This document shows positions 39,657 to 51,346 of a stretch of DNA of 64,000 bases, piece after piece. Position 1 is the stretch's first letter; each line of letters begins with the position of its first letter. Made by a program: the position numbers and the translations under genes. Source of the stretch: Epiperipatus broadwayi (lineage: Eukaryota; Onychophora; Udeonychophora; Euonychophora; Peripatidae). The notes under the pieces are model-generated. The model searched no databases. It saw only the letters and a list, made by a program, of their open reading frames with translations, and was not told where the DNA came from. The stretch covers positions 15,574,364-15,638,363 of the forward strand of contig JAQFVV010000012.1 of NCBI GenBank assembly GCA_028023455.1, read 5' to 3'.

Positions 39657-40775
39657 TTATATTAATTTCAACTCTTTTCGCACCACTTTACAAAATTTGA
39701 GATATTCAATCCTTTTTAATGCATCATTTTTGTATATTTTCATATTCCTTTTCTTTATAAATTCTCTAGTCTCAGTAGAAATTTTATTGGTCATTTGCTG
39801 CTTTTTTCTGCCAGCTATCTTTGTTGCAGTTTTTAAAAGTGTATCAGTTATTTTCATATTAATTTCATTCAAATCTAAATCATGTTCAAAATCTACTAAT
39901 ACTTAAAACTGATTTGTAAATTCTAATTTAAATTTATTAGAATTTTTCTGAAGATTAGGAATATCAACTGTAAATATTGTTTTTCTTAATAATTTTTGTC
40001 TCTCTGGTTTTCCATTAACATGTATCTTACATATTACTAATTGATGATCTCTTTCTGTGTTAAATTTATTAAGAACATTACAATCTTGAAATATGTATTT
40101 TCTGTTATTCAAAATATAATCCAATTCTGCTGTACCTTCATTTGGATGCTTGCATGTCCATTTCCTTTTAACATTTTTTCCAAAAAAAAAGACTTCATAA
40201 TATAAAGTTGTTTTTTTTTTCTGCAAACCCCACAAATCTTTGTCCTCTCTCAATTTCTATTACCATAACCAAAATTACCTGCAGCACTTTCATCTTTCAT
40301 TTGTATACCAATTCTAGCTTTAACGTCTCCCATAACAATTTAAAAATATTGTTTACTCTGATTAAAAGCCTTTTATACATCCATATAAAAATCTTCTACT
40401 ACTTCATCACTATGAGAACTTGTTGGGGCATAAACCTGAATTATCTGCATTTGATATCTGCTATTAAGTTGTATAACTAATCTTGCCACTGTCCAATACA
40501 CCATCAATCTCCACAATGTTGTTCTTCCACTTTTTATTTATAATGAATCCTACTCCACTTGTATTTCCAATATTTGTGCCTTTATAGTAGAGAACATGTC
40601 CACTTTTTAAATCAATTATCTCTTCACCTTTTTTTCTAACTTCACAAAGTCCAATAATGTCCCATTTAATATAAGACAGTTCTTCTAATTCTTGCAATCT
40701 TCCTTCACTTGAAAGTGATCTGCAGTTGTAAGTACCTAAATAAAAAATCACCATCAAGTGACAGCCTGGGTCCAC
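39657..40775 (-). pseudogene. RTE endonuclease region
   Basis: Open pieces at 40775-40464, 40253-39903 and 39872-39657. The first carries LGTYNCRSLSSEGRLQELEE, KWDIIGLCEVRKKGEE and SGVGFIINKKWK, matching the TWNVR.L and LAEVR.. blocks of RTE endonucleases. The second has AELDYILNNRKYIF and ERDHQLVICKIHVNGK, the DYIL and DH blocks (the usual S of SDH is R here). The frame is broken at least twice before the solo LTR cuts it at 39657. Confidence 0.78.
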
Positions 40776-41365
40776 AATCAGGGGATTCTTAGCACCCTTT
40801 GCCTTCAGTCACCAACCACTGCCTTGATTGGTGACTTTACAGCTTCTTGGGAATAAGGGCTATGATTTATTTTTGTCTGTCATTATTGTATATATCTATT
40901 GGAAAAACATCATTTACACAAACATTCATTCTGCCTTATCAGGCAACTGAGAAGAAGGATCATGGTGTTTGTTAATCTTAAACTCAGAGGTAAAAAGCCA
41001 ATAAACTCACCACGCTGGCTAATGCATGTTGGTGAGCAACCCATCCATGTTCGAATACTATATGAATAATCACATAGTAATAACAACTGCAACGACAAGA
41101 ATGTATGGAGTGGACATTAGGAATTTTCCCTGCTTGGTTCCTTTAAGCTCTCCATGAGGAATCAAAGGGTCTCCTTTCAGTTAATAGCAAAAAACAAAAA
41201 TACATATATGATTGTGTAATTTAACAAATATGTGTGTATATATATACAAAAAATTTTGTATTCATATTGAAACTCAAATCCAAATAAAATGTGTATACAT
41301 TGATTAAATATTATATAGAATACAAATTAAATTGTATACAGATTAACAAGAATCAATAATTAAAT

Positions 41366-42422
41366 CAGGGATGGGAAATCTTTTTCTGCCAAGGGCCATT
41401 TGAATATATATAATCTCATTCATGAGTTACACAAAATTATTGATGTTAACTATTAGCCTATTATATTTGATCAAAAAGTTTAATTATAATCATTAATACT
41501 AGGTAGCCTTTTTGACTGGTTGGCCAATTTTAACTTTTCCCTTTTAAACAAGAACATAATTTTTTTGTGAATTAAAAATAAAACAACATTATTACTGTTC
41601 CACATTTAATTACATTTCCCTTGAATATGTTTTGGACAGGTTAATTCTCAAGTAGCTAAGATGCAGTCTTTTATAAACTCCTTCAGAAAATGGTTTTGAA
41701 TTTTTTGCTTTTTTTAAAAAATAACTTGCTCTCATAGAATTTTTTGATGTGTTTGTATTTCTTATAAACATGTCAGCTATTTTATGTTCTTTTTCGGGTT
41801 TTCTATTTTAATATTTTTTCTTCCCCAATAATTTTGTTGTATTCAAAATATTTGATAAGTAATCTCTTAATAATGTGTTCTTTATTAACTGAAATACTTC
41901 CCAGACATATCATGCACATTGATTTACTATTTCTTTTTATATATAAAAAAAATATTCATTGGTCCATTTCTTTCAAATGTGCAATTTTCTTTGTCAATTT
42001 TTATCTTACTCCTGTAGCCATTTAAATGAAAAATAATAATTAAGTTAGTAAAATTTGAGTTTTATTTTTGCTAGTTATATGTTTGCCTGCAAAAATTACT
42101 ATAAAAACAGAAAATGCTCTCAGCATCATAGATTAAGTCCATAGTCAGATAGATCACACAATGTAGACAGTTTTTTAAAATATTGCACCTCTAATAGAAT
42201 ATAATAGAATTATTATAAAGGTAGGATAGAAAAAAATATGTAGCTGAGCGAATAAATATCTTATTTTACTTAACTCTTAATATTTGCACTGCACTATGTG
42301 CATGTTTAAATAGAAGTTTTACATAGATCCATTTTATATATGTGAAAATGTATAAGGACTGCATTGAGAGCTTTCAAAGACAGTCTGGACTGGGCCTGCA
42401 GGCTGGAGATTCTCCACTCCTG
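41366..42422. mobile_element. short non-autonomous hAT element
   Basis: The ends CAGGGATGGGAAATC and GATTCTCCACTCCTG are imperfect inverted repeats, and the 8-bp flanks AATTAAAT and AATTGAAT differ at one position. An 8-bp duplication and CAGGG.ATGG ends are typical of hAT. At 1057 bp it has no transposase frame. The ends resemble those of the hAT at 10109-13053. Confidence 0.75.
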
Positions 42423-42552
42423 AATTGAATGTTGATTGTAATGAGATGTGTGTATATGATATCTGCATCTACATCTGAAGTTAAGTCGAAAAAATTAAAA
42501 TAAGTAAATAAAAATAATTTACATAAATATAGAAGGATAGTAAAATAACGCA

Positions 42553-42813
42553 TTAGGAAACTAAGTGATTTAAAGATGTGGTAGTGCCTGTATTCAAATT
42601 CATTTCATGTGGGTATAAGGTCTTAAATTTAAAAATAAAAAAACTTTTTTCTCTCCCTTGTAGAAGAAAAATTGTTCCATATATGATAATTCTCAAATCA
42701 TCAATTGAATAATCTGTTAAATTAAAGTGCTTTGATACTTGTTTATCATCATTTTTATGTAAAATGTCAAATCTATGGTTAATTATTCTAATATGAAGAC
42801 TTTTCTGATTCAC
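42553..42813 (-). pseudogene. GIY-YIG-like C-terminal piece, left arm
   Basis: An 86-codon frame reads IRIINHRFDILHKNDDKQVS, KHFNLTDYSIDDLRIIIYG and EKSFFIFKFKTLYPHEMNL. The H-R-F-D-I, V-x-K-H-F-N and F-x-K-F-K-T-L-x-P-x-x-x-N blocks fit the C-terminal half of the GIY-YIG endonuclease of Penelope-like elements. The same piece occurs inverted at 46751-46935. Confidence 0.65.
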
Positions 42814-43150
42814 CTACATAATGGTTCAACATCTTTTATACTAATAAATATATTAAATTTGCACTTTTACAATTGAACATAATTAGGAATATACTATTTA
42901 AAATTATTAATAGAGCTTTTGATCATTTTTTGTAACAACATGTTTACATGTAAGATATCTCTTATCAGAACATGGAAAACATTTTTTTGATACAGAATTA
43001 CTAATCCAATTTGTTTTAATAAGTATATCTTTAAGTGATATGTGTCTGTAATAAACAACCCTAGGTGAATATAGATTTTAAATAATTTGTAGAACTTAAT
43101 ATGTTGAAGTGCTTTTGCAATATATGGTTGATCTTAAGTAAGTCACTATT

Positions 43151-46100
43151 ATAGTGAAGAACCAATGGCTGCACTTCTAACTACTGAAGCAGTCAATCTT
43201 AGCTTAAGATTGTGCTTCATGTTTCTACCTACTAACCCATATTCAAACCCCTATATCCCATTCTGCTCCTTTTGTCGTATATATATTTTTTATATATATA
43301 TTTGGAATGCGCGCCTAAATTTATAGTTTAACTTTCAATATTTATTATTAGCATGAAATACGTATATTGGTGATTATTTATCTTTTCGACATATGTGTGT
43401 TCAGGTGTATCAGTGTTATGAGATAGTGTGGAGAATGGTGGGTCATGTGAAAGTCTGTGCTCATACCCTATCTATTAATATTTATTATTATTGATTCTTT
43501 TTATTAAACTACATAGGTGCGGCTCATATATATATATAGGAGCAAAATACTAACAAAATATTGATTTTTTTGTAAATATTTTATTATATGTCATTTTTTA
43601 AACTTTTTCTTTTTAAAGTACTTTTTCTATTAAACTGTATATTTTTATAAAATCCAATATGGAAGATGCTACAGTTGATTGTCTAAAAATAAAGGGTTGG
43701 AAACACTATTGTTTTAATCTGGGGAAGGTATTTTTAATTAAGGTTTTTACTTAAAATGGGATTAATATTAGAGATACTTTTGTTAAAAACATGTTGTCAA
43801 ATCTATTTCTAATCTGGAAATAGATTTGAATTTATTTTTGGATGTTATCTTACTGTTGCATCTTCAAAAACAACCGATAAAGAAAAAGTATAAAATGGTG
43901 AATTTTGAGACAGATGAGATTAGCTACTAAGGAGAGAACTGATTGTAAACATATTACACATCGCTGTGAAACTAAAAATGATGTATAAATCCACCAACCT
44001 GCTCGGCCCTGTCGGGTCATCATCTTCAGCAGCCATCTCATTCTGCTGCCCAAGAGGAAGTAAAAGCCCGACCTAAGAACTTTAATGGTAATAGAAGCTT
44101 GCAATTATTTAAGAACTTTCATTTCAATTGCCGTGCCCATGCAATATTTTAAATTGGACTCTTAAAATTGCCAGGTAATTTTTCAAGCCGTCACCGCAAA
44201 CTAAATCTAACCTGACTCATCTATCAAGATTTCTTTTAATATATTATTTAACTTTGTTTTTGTTAATATGTAGTTTGCTCTTAGTTAATTTCTATATATA
44301 TATAATATGTAAATTGCTCTCAAATGATTTCTTTAAATTTAATTCTATCTCATATGCTCTAACTTTTTTTAATTTTGGTGCGGTCATTTATTTATTACTT
44401 GATTTTATATATATGCTTTTCTTATTAATTTGCCAATCTCTAACAAACTGGCGAGCTTAATTTATAAAAATCTTTTCTGTTATTTTTAAGTAAACCTTCA
44501 TGCATCAAAGTTATTAATGTCCCCTAAAAATTAATACACTTGCCAGATTGTTTTATGTCAATTTTGTTTATGCTTTAATATAAAAAAAAATATATTTTTT
44601 TTTTTAACTCTGGATTTTCTACCCGGGGAGAATCCAGAACTTTGGTTAATTAACGCTTTGAAATTTTAAAATATTATTTATTCATTTCTGAAAAGGTGAC
44701 CGATTGTTTGTTTTCTATATAACTGCTAGTTATTTTTTTCTATACTCTTAAAATAGTCTATGCTTAAAATAGCAAATAAAGTACTTATATATTTCATTTA
44801 TTGTAAAATCAATGAAGGTGGGATTGATTTATTTTAAATAGCAGAAAAGGGATGAGGGTAAATCTTAATGTTTCTTTTACTAAGTAAAATCTTAATGTAT
44901 ATTTTATTTAAGGAAATCTCTCTCTATATATATATAACTGCAAAGCGTATTATTTGTCTAAATGACAGCATTCAAATAAGGGTCATTATTTTAAAGCAGT
45001 AAACTTATTCAATGTCGTTTAGTGACATTTATCATTATGGCGTTACTGACATTTGGCCCATCTTCGTATATATATATTATGTGCTTCTAATCTTTTAATC
45101 TGGGGGTTACGAAAAGTTCGAACTCATAGATTTCTTCTCATATCTCATTCTGTAGATAGTTAAGCTATCCGGAATCATATTTATTTCATATAAAATGCCT
45201 CTGGCGGTGATCCCGTAAGTTTGGCACACGCTATGCATATTCACTTCATAGATAAAAGGCCTCTCGCGTCGGTTATACCAGCAAAAGTTTGGGCCACACC
45301 ATGCCTATCCACATTTCTCTAAGCACTACCCAAGAAGGGGCTTAGACTTCGTTCTCATCCAGAAGCACGACCGTCTCCTCTTAGTTATTTTTGGCTATTA
45401 TGTCAGTACCGCAAAACTTCGTATCATTATTATTTTTTTTGCTTATGATCTAATTTTAGTGCTGTAATAATATTAAAATTTCGCTCTGCTCAATATATAT
45501 ATATATGCCGAATATTATTAACTTTATTAAATTTATTTCAGTCTTATACAATCCCACCATCGTAAGTTATTTACCTATTTAAGAGTATATGCCTTGGGGG
45601 AAATAAAGCGTTCGTCTTACTATTGTTAAAATAATTTTCCATTAAACATTTTGTCATAGATTCAAATATAATCAAATGTATTTTATTTATTTTCACGACC
45701 GTAATGGCATGAAAATAATTTATCCTATATCTGTAATGAATCCCAGAACGCTCCCTGAAATAATGCTAGTCACCATGTTTCAGAACCGTAATCCAAAGCG
45801 TTAATAGCAATTTTATGCGAATTCTTTGTAATAATCGATTGGCATCTTAATATTAGACCCACCAAAGATGTGTGCTTATTTATAACGTATCATTTAGCTA
45901 ATAAAGAGCATATGAGAAATGATAGCGTGAATGACACTGTAATCCTCTATTGCTTGGTAAACTGCCTGCTCATTCACGCACACACTAATGTATATACTTA
46001 ATTTATAAATGTATAATAATTTGTCAGTATATTAAACTATATTTTATTGTCTAACTTATTTGAGTAGTTCGAATTCCTTTTCCTCCACTTCCACATATTA

Positions 46101-46309
46101 CAGCCATGCTTATGTATATAGTCATAGTTAACAGATGTCTCATTGTTTTGCTCAGCTTTGCTAGTCGGCCGGATTAAGACTAATTCTCATGTGCCATCAC
46201 TATTATGTTGTCCATTAGGTGTTTGATCTGGGGCTTGGAGAGTGGGTTTGAAGTACATATTGTGAGTTCCAGCTCATGTCAGATGGATAAACATGTTTTG
46301 ACCGGTACA
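43151..46309. other. unclassified 3.2-kb block between Penelope arms
   Basis: The right boundary GACCGGTACA at 46309 resembles the family B LTR end, followed by CTAC, but no matching start was located. Contents include several short TA runs (near 43509, 44292, 44405, 44926, 45068 and 45489) and the duplicated phrase TTTGGCACACGCTATGC / TTTGGGCCACACCATGCC at 45220-45305. There is an 84-codon minus-strand frame at 43850-44104 without recognised family. An unassigned solo LTR is possible. Confidence 0.4.
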
Positions 46310-46750
46310 CTACTTCTTGTTTTTTCGGGTAAAAGGAATTCCTTTCTTTCAATTACTGATGATTTCATTTCCACATAATCTAATCATGTTTTAGAATATC
46401 CCATATTCTCAATCTTTCATATAGGTATGTTTATCAGTTGGTTTTCTATATACAGCAGGAGTAAGAATTTTATTAGTATAAATAATTTCAACATATATTA
46501 AGTTCTACAGATTATTTAAAATCACAGATACAGATCACTTAAAGATATACTTATTAAAACAAAGTTGCTTTGTAATTCTATATCAGAAAAAGATAACAAA
46601 TGTCTTACATGTAAACATAATTTTGTTACAAAAATGGTGTAAGGCATTTAATAATTTTAATTGGTATATCCCTAACTATGTTAATTGTCAAAATGCAAAT
46701 TTAGTATATTTATAAGAGAATAATAAATATTTGAATAGCTATGTAAGTGA

Positions 46751-46935
46751 ATCAGAATAACTGATCATAGATTTGACATTTTACATAAAAATGATGACAG
46801 ACCAGTATCAAATCACTTTATTTTACCAGATCATTCAATTGATGATTTGAAAGTTGTCATATTACAGAACAATTATTCTTCCATAAGGGATAGAAAACAA
46901 AAGGAAGTTTTTTTTATTTTTAAATTTGAGATCTT
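46751..46935 (+). pseudogene. GIY-YIG-like C-terminal piece, right arm
   Basis: This is the inverted counterpart of 42553-42813. The frame reads IRITDHRFDILHKNDDRPVS, NHFILPDHSIDDLKVVILQ and KEVFFIFKFEIL. Differences from the left copy are spread evenly. The downstream part of the other copy (YPHEMNL) is lost here. Confidence 0.6.
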
Positions 46936-47409
46936 ACTAATCTTATTTTTTTTTATTTGACCAACATTTAATTGTTGATTATTATTAATGTGTATATAAT
47001 TTAATTTGTATTCTATATAATATTTAATGAATGTGTATACACATTTTGTTTGGATTTTGAGGTTTAATATAAACATATAATAATTTTTGTATGTACTCAC
47101 ACATTTGTTTATACAATAATATATGTATTTTTTATATACACATTTATGAATTAGGTCTAAAAATCTTTGTGAGGTTTGATAAGAAGATAATGTAATTTTT
47201 TTATAATGTACACCACAATAAATTAGCCATTGGGTTGTTAATTTTCTTGTGTAAAATTGTTTTACCAATAAGAGCTTTTTGTCAAATATGTTGTGTATAT
47301 AACTTGTAATTTTTTGAACACTGCATTTTATTTTTCTCTGATGAAAACCTGTTCTCTGGTTTAAACATTATAAATAGCAATTTCACATATACATAATTTG
47401 TTTTTTAGT

Positions 47410-48540
47410 TAGACAGATATCTAATAGATGAATGATTGGGAGAGTGGCTAAGTAGTTAAATAGATGAATTGTCAGATTGATAAATAAATACATTAAAAAA
47501 AACAGAGAGAGTTTTAGCCAGACAAACAAATAGGTGCAGAAATAGATTAATAAATTGATGGTTAACTAAAACAATAGATAGATAGTTAAGTGGATGGTTG
47601 GATAGATAGGGAGATGGGTGGATTAAAGTCAGGTAATTACAGAAATAAATCGATAGGTAGAAACACATAGGAAGAATAGATAAATGGATGAATCAGTATA
47701 GAGAAATATAGATGAATGAGTAGATGGATTAATAGTGAAACAGATGGAAACGGGTAAATTAGATAGGTAGGTAGGTGGGTGAGCGGGCGGGTGGGTAAGT
47801 GGGTGGGCAGGTACAGACAGACATTTAGGTAGATAAAAAGATAGACCGATAAATATATAGATAAGGGATTAATGGGTGGCTAGATAGTTAAGTGGTTGGA
47901 TGCATAAATGAATAGATAGAAAATCAGATAAATAGAGGTAGATAGATAGGTAAATAGATATATAATGGATGGGTGGTTGGCTTGATAGTTAAATGGATAG
48001 GTAGATTTATAAATAAATTGATAAATAGAAAATCAAGTAGTTAAATACACAGATAGATATACACAGACAGATAAATATATATATATATAGTTAGATAGAT
48101 AAACATAGACAGACAGGTAGGGATTTAAGTAGATAGGTAAACAGATAAATAGATAAGGGATGGATGGGTGGTTCATAAATAAATAGGTAGAAAACCAGTA
48201 AATAGATAGATAAAAGTGAGATGGATAAGTAAGTAGATAGACAGATAGGTAAGGAATGGGTTGATGGCCAGATAGTTAAATGGGTTGTTGAAAGCATTAA
48301 TGAATTGATAGGTAAAAAATCAGATAAAATAAATATATAGAGAAACTGATAAACAGATGAAAAGTCAGGTAAAAGATAGATAGATTGATATATAGATAAA
48401 CAGAGATAGACATGAAAAGATAAATAGATAGCTAATTAAACAGACAAGTAAAAGATAGATAGATAAATAAGTATATAGGTAATTGGAAATACATAGTTAG
48501 TAATTGAATGAAAGCATAGGTGACTAGCAAATTAAATAGA
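47410..48540. repeat. GATA tract of E2 right arm with GGGT-rich patch
   Basis: About 1.1 kb of interrupted GATA, GTAGATA and GGATG units, the inverted partner of the E2 left-arm TATC tracts. At 47777-47807 it changes to six closely spaced GGG runs (GGGTGAGCGGGCGGGTGGG and onwards), a sequence able to form a G-quadruplex. Confidence 0.85.
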
Positions 48541-51346
48541 TGTATTTTGCTTCCCATTTAAATTTTTTTTAATGCTTAATATAAAGATTTAGGTCAAAGC
48601 CAAGATGACCCCTTTAAATTTTTTTGTTTCCATGTTACTTATTTGACATGTGTTCTGCACTGGAACATAAGCTTTGAAGTAATTAAATATGTTTTATAAC
48701 ATGGTTTTAATAGTTTTATTCTTTATGTGCAACCTTTATTATTTAATAGAAACTAGTAATTTGGGGTTATTGTATCAAATATTAATATAACGTTTTTGAA
48801 ATTATTATTTTTTAATTGTGTGTAATATGCTTTTACAGTTTTATTTATCAGTTGCAATTATGTGCAACTTACATATTCTTAATTTGTTTATTTCTTTGGT
48901 TAAATATTATGAGCTAAAGTATTGTTTTTGAAATTTTCTCCCCTCTATATTTTCTTTTGTTCTGCAAAAACTTTTGAATTTTTTTTTTGTGCTTAAGAAA
49001 ATATCTGTAATGTTTTGATTTTAATATTTAATAGTTACAAGTAACATCTGTATATAGTAACAGGAACCAGGTTCAAACCCTGTTACAAGGGTTGACTACA
49101 TATCATGAAACCTTTATTTAAATTCGGCACGTTTTCGCGTGGTCGACATATAACCAACATACATATATACAGAAATATACATATTTTCTTTTTGAATTAT
49201 AAATATTATGAGAAGACATTCAAGTTAAAAATAATAATAATAATTTATGTTAATAATGTATAAAATCTAATTTGGAAATTTACTGAATGAACATTTTTTT
49301 ATTATCACTGTAATAAATCTGGAATTTGGAGATAATGACGCTTTCTGTATATATTTTTTGTCTCGTTTATTCCTCTTTCCACTGTTATATCTCCAAATTC
49401 TTAGAAAATCTACATTTACAGTAAAAGGTCCATTTTTGTTCAAATTTTGTAATCAGACAAAAGAAAGCTGGTTTAAACATACAAAAGTAGTTTTAATCAA
49501 AGTAGATAAACATCAGAAATAATTTTATTTTAAATCAATCTGATAAGTAGTAAGAATGTCAATTAAAATAGATTGAAAATCGATGGAGTGGTGAAATATT
49601 TGGATTTTTTTTTATGTAATTGATTTAAAGAAATGGAAGAAAGAGAAAAGATTCAAGAAGAAAATTCAGAGCATCTGGGTAGGTGGAGAATGGTATAAAA
49701 AGTACAGAGAAAAAAATATATTTAAGTTGCAAAAAGAACAAATTAAAAAAACCAGAGATTGAAAAAAGAAAATAAGTGATATGAATAGAATGGGGTAAAG
49801 CTAAAGCTTGTTGGACTTCTACCTAGTACCTTGTGTAACGATATATAAATATGTCGTTACATTAATTTAAAATAAAATCTTAAAGTTCGCAAATAAAAAT
49901 AAAATCTAGTAAAAAAAAACAACTAAACGCTAAAATTAAAATGTTTGTTAAACGTATATATTCGCACAGATTTAAAACTTTAAAAATATTTTTTTTAAAA
50001 AACAAATAAATAAGTGTTTGAACGTACTTTTTTATAAAAAAAAGTACAAGACTTAAAGATAAAATATTTTTGTAGATGGAAATGATTGTTTATTAATTAT
50101 CCAAAAGCTGTGTAATTAAAAAGTCAGATCAAAATTAGATAAGGAATAAAGAATTAGCTTGTCCAATATAGAAGCAGCAAATAAAGGCCCGGACCATAAC
50201 GAAAAAATGGAACAGTGACATCTTTGTTCATGGAATCCATAGGAGGACTATAAAAAGAAAAATATTGAGTTCCAGTGAGTTTCCAACTTGATTTGGTGAG
50301 ACGAACGATAAAGATGCACTTGTCGTTCTCTCTCACTTAGTTTAAAAAATGAAAAGACTGTGATACCAGAATGGAACCAGCTAATGCTACCTCCAAAATA
50401 TCAGACCGGCCTTCCCTGAAAGTCTTCGTGGGAATTGCCAACAGGAACATGGATTCTACTGTGAGCTATATGAACTAAACAATTTTTAAAATCATAAAAA
50501 AAAAAAGAATAATTAAGAACTTTCGTCCGGGTTTGATAAATTAATAAACAAGCCAACTTAAATGTTAAAATGGACACTTATCTGACTTTTGTAAGTTTTT
50601 AGATCAAATTAATAATGTTTAATTTTATATGTTTTCCGATTGATAAACATCATTTCTATTTTTTTTCTTATTGTATAAATTATTTATTGTTTAAATTTTA
50701 AATGAGGAAATTTAAGGTTGGGTATAGACGTTGCATAGATTTGTTAGTGGTTGATTATGTTGTGGTTTTCACATTCGATTAGAATATATAGGTCAACAAT
50801 GTCACTGCAGCATCTTACGATGAATGCTAATGGGATTTGTGTATTCCCTATGCAATTGATGTTATCGATGATTTTGTATTTTGATTGGTTGTGTTTATTT
50901 TGAAATGTTTTTAACCGTGGAATCTGTGCAGCCGATCTATACTCGACATTATAAAACAAATTGTATAAAATTCATCTGTGCGAACGTATATAAATGTTAA
51001 ATTTAAGTCGGGCGTGAATGGCTATATAGTTTTGTAAAGTTATATTAAGGGATGGTAATCTTAGGTTATTTGTTTCGTGGTTGAATTGGCTCAATGGATT
51101 GGATATATTTGTGTAATTAGTAGATGTAGCATGAGATCCGCTATGGGCAGGATTGCATATATACGCCACACCTTCTGTTTGCCTATGGATGGGTTTGTAA
51201 GACGGCAAAGGACCGCAATTTATTCCTATGGAGTTTTTTGTTTATTGTTCTACTCGCCAACAGATGTAGCATTCCTGTTGGTGGAGAGACAATGTCTTCT
51301 CTAACTCTACTTACTGTTCAGACGTACATTCCTGACAGTATAGTAT

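Larger units (their letters stand above)
35889..41190 (-). mobile_element. RTE-type LINE, near full length, split by a solo LTR
   Basis: Read on the minus strand, from a 5' region above 40780 through endonuclease and reverse transcriptase to a 3' tail of GATGATGATG at about 35890, typical of RTE elements. Removing the solo LTR (37496-39656 plus one TTAT) leaves about 3.1 kb, close to the normal RTE size of roughly 3.2 kb. It lies in the left arm of the Penelope inverted repeat, whose sequence resumes on both sides, so it is younger than that arm. The coding sequence is broken by stops and frameshifts. Confidence 0.82.
35566..47400. mobile_element. large Penelope-derived inverted repeat with nested insertions
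   Basis: Sequence at 35570-35888 and 41191-43150 is repeated in inverted orientation at about 46330-47400. For example GACCAGAGGACTGGTTTCC near 35662 pairs with GAAAACCTGTTCTCTGG near 47343, and AAAGATATACTTATTAAAAC near 46542 pairs with its inverse near 43010. Each arm ends inward in a GIY-YIG-like coding piece, pointing outward. The left arm is split by an RTE (35889-41190) and a hAT (41366-42422). A 3.2-kb unclassified block lies between the arms. Confidence 0.6.

Noticed and set aside
43850-44104. 84-codon minus-strand frame as a gene
   Set aside because: No recognised family and no splice or promoter support. It is kept only as part of the unclassified block.
46873-47268. 131-codon minus-strand frame
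   Set aside because: It overlaps the Penelope GIY-YIG-like piece on the other strand and is dominated by Y, I, K and N. Shadow frame.
49056-49090. B-box-like GGTTCAAACCC at the start of insertion C as a SINE head
   Set aside because: No A box upstream within the insertion; the hairpin and ATAT duplication fit an LTR tip better, though not exclusively.
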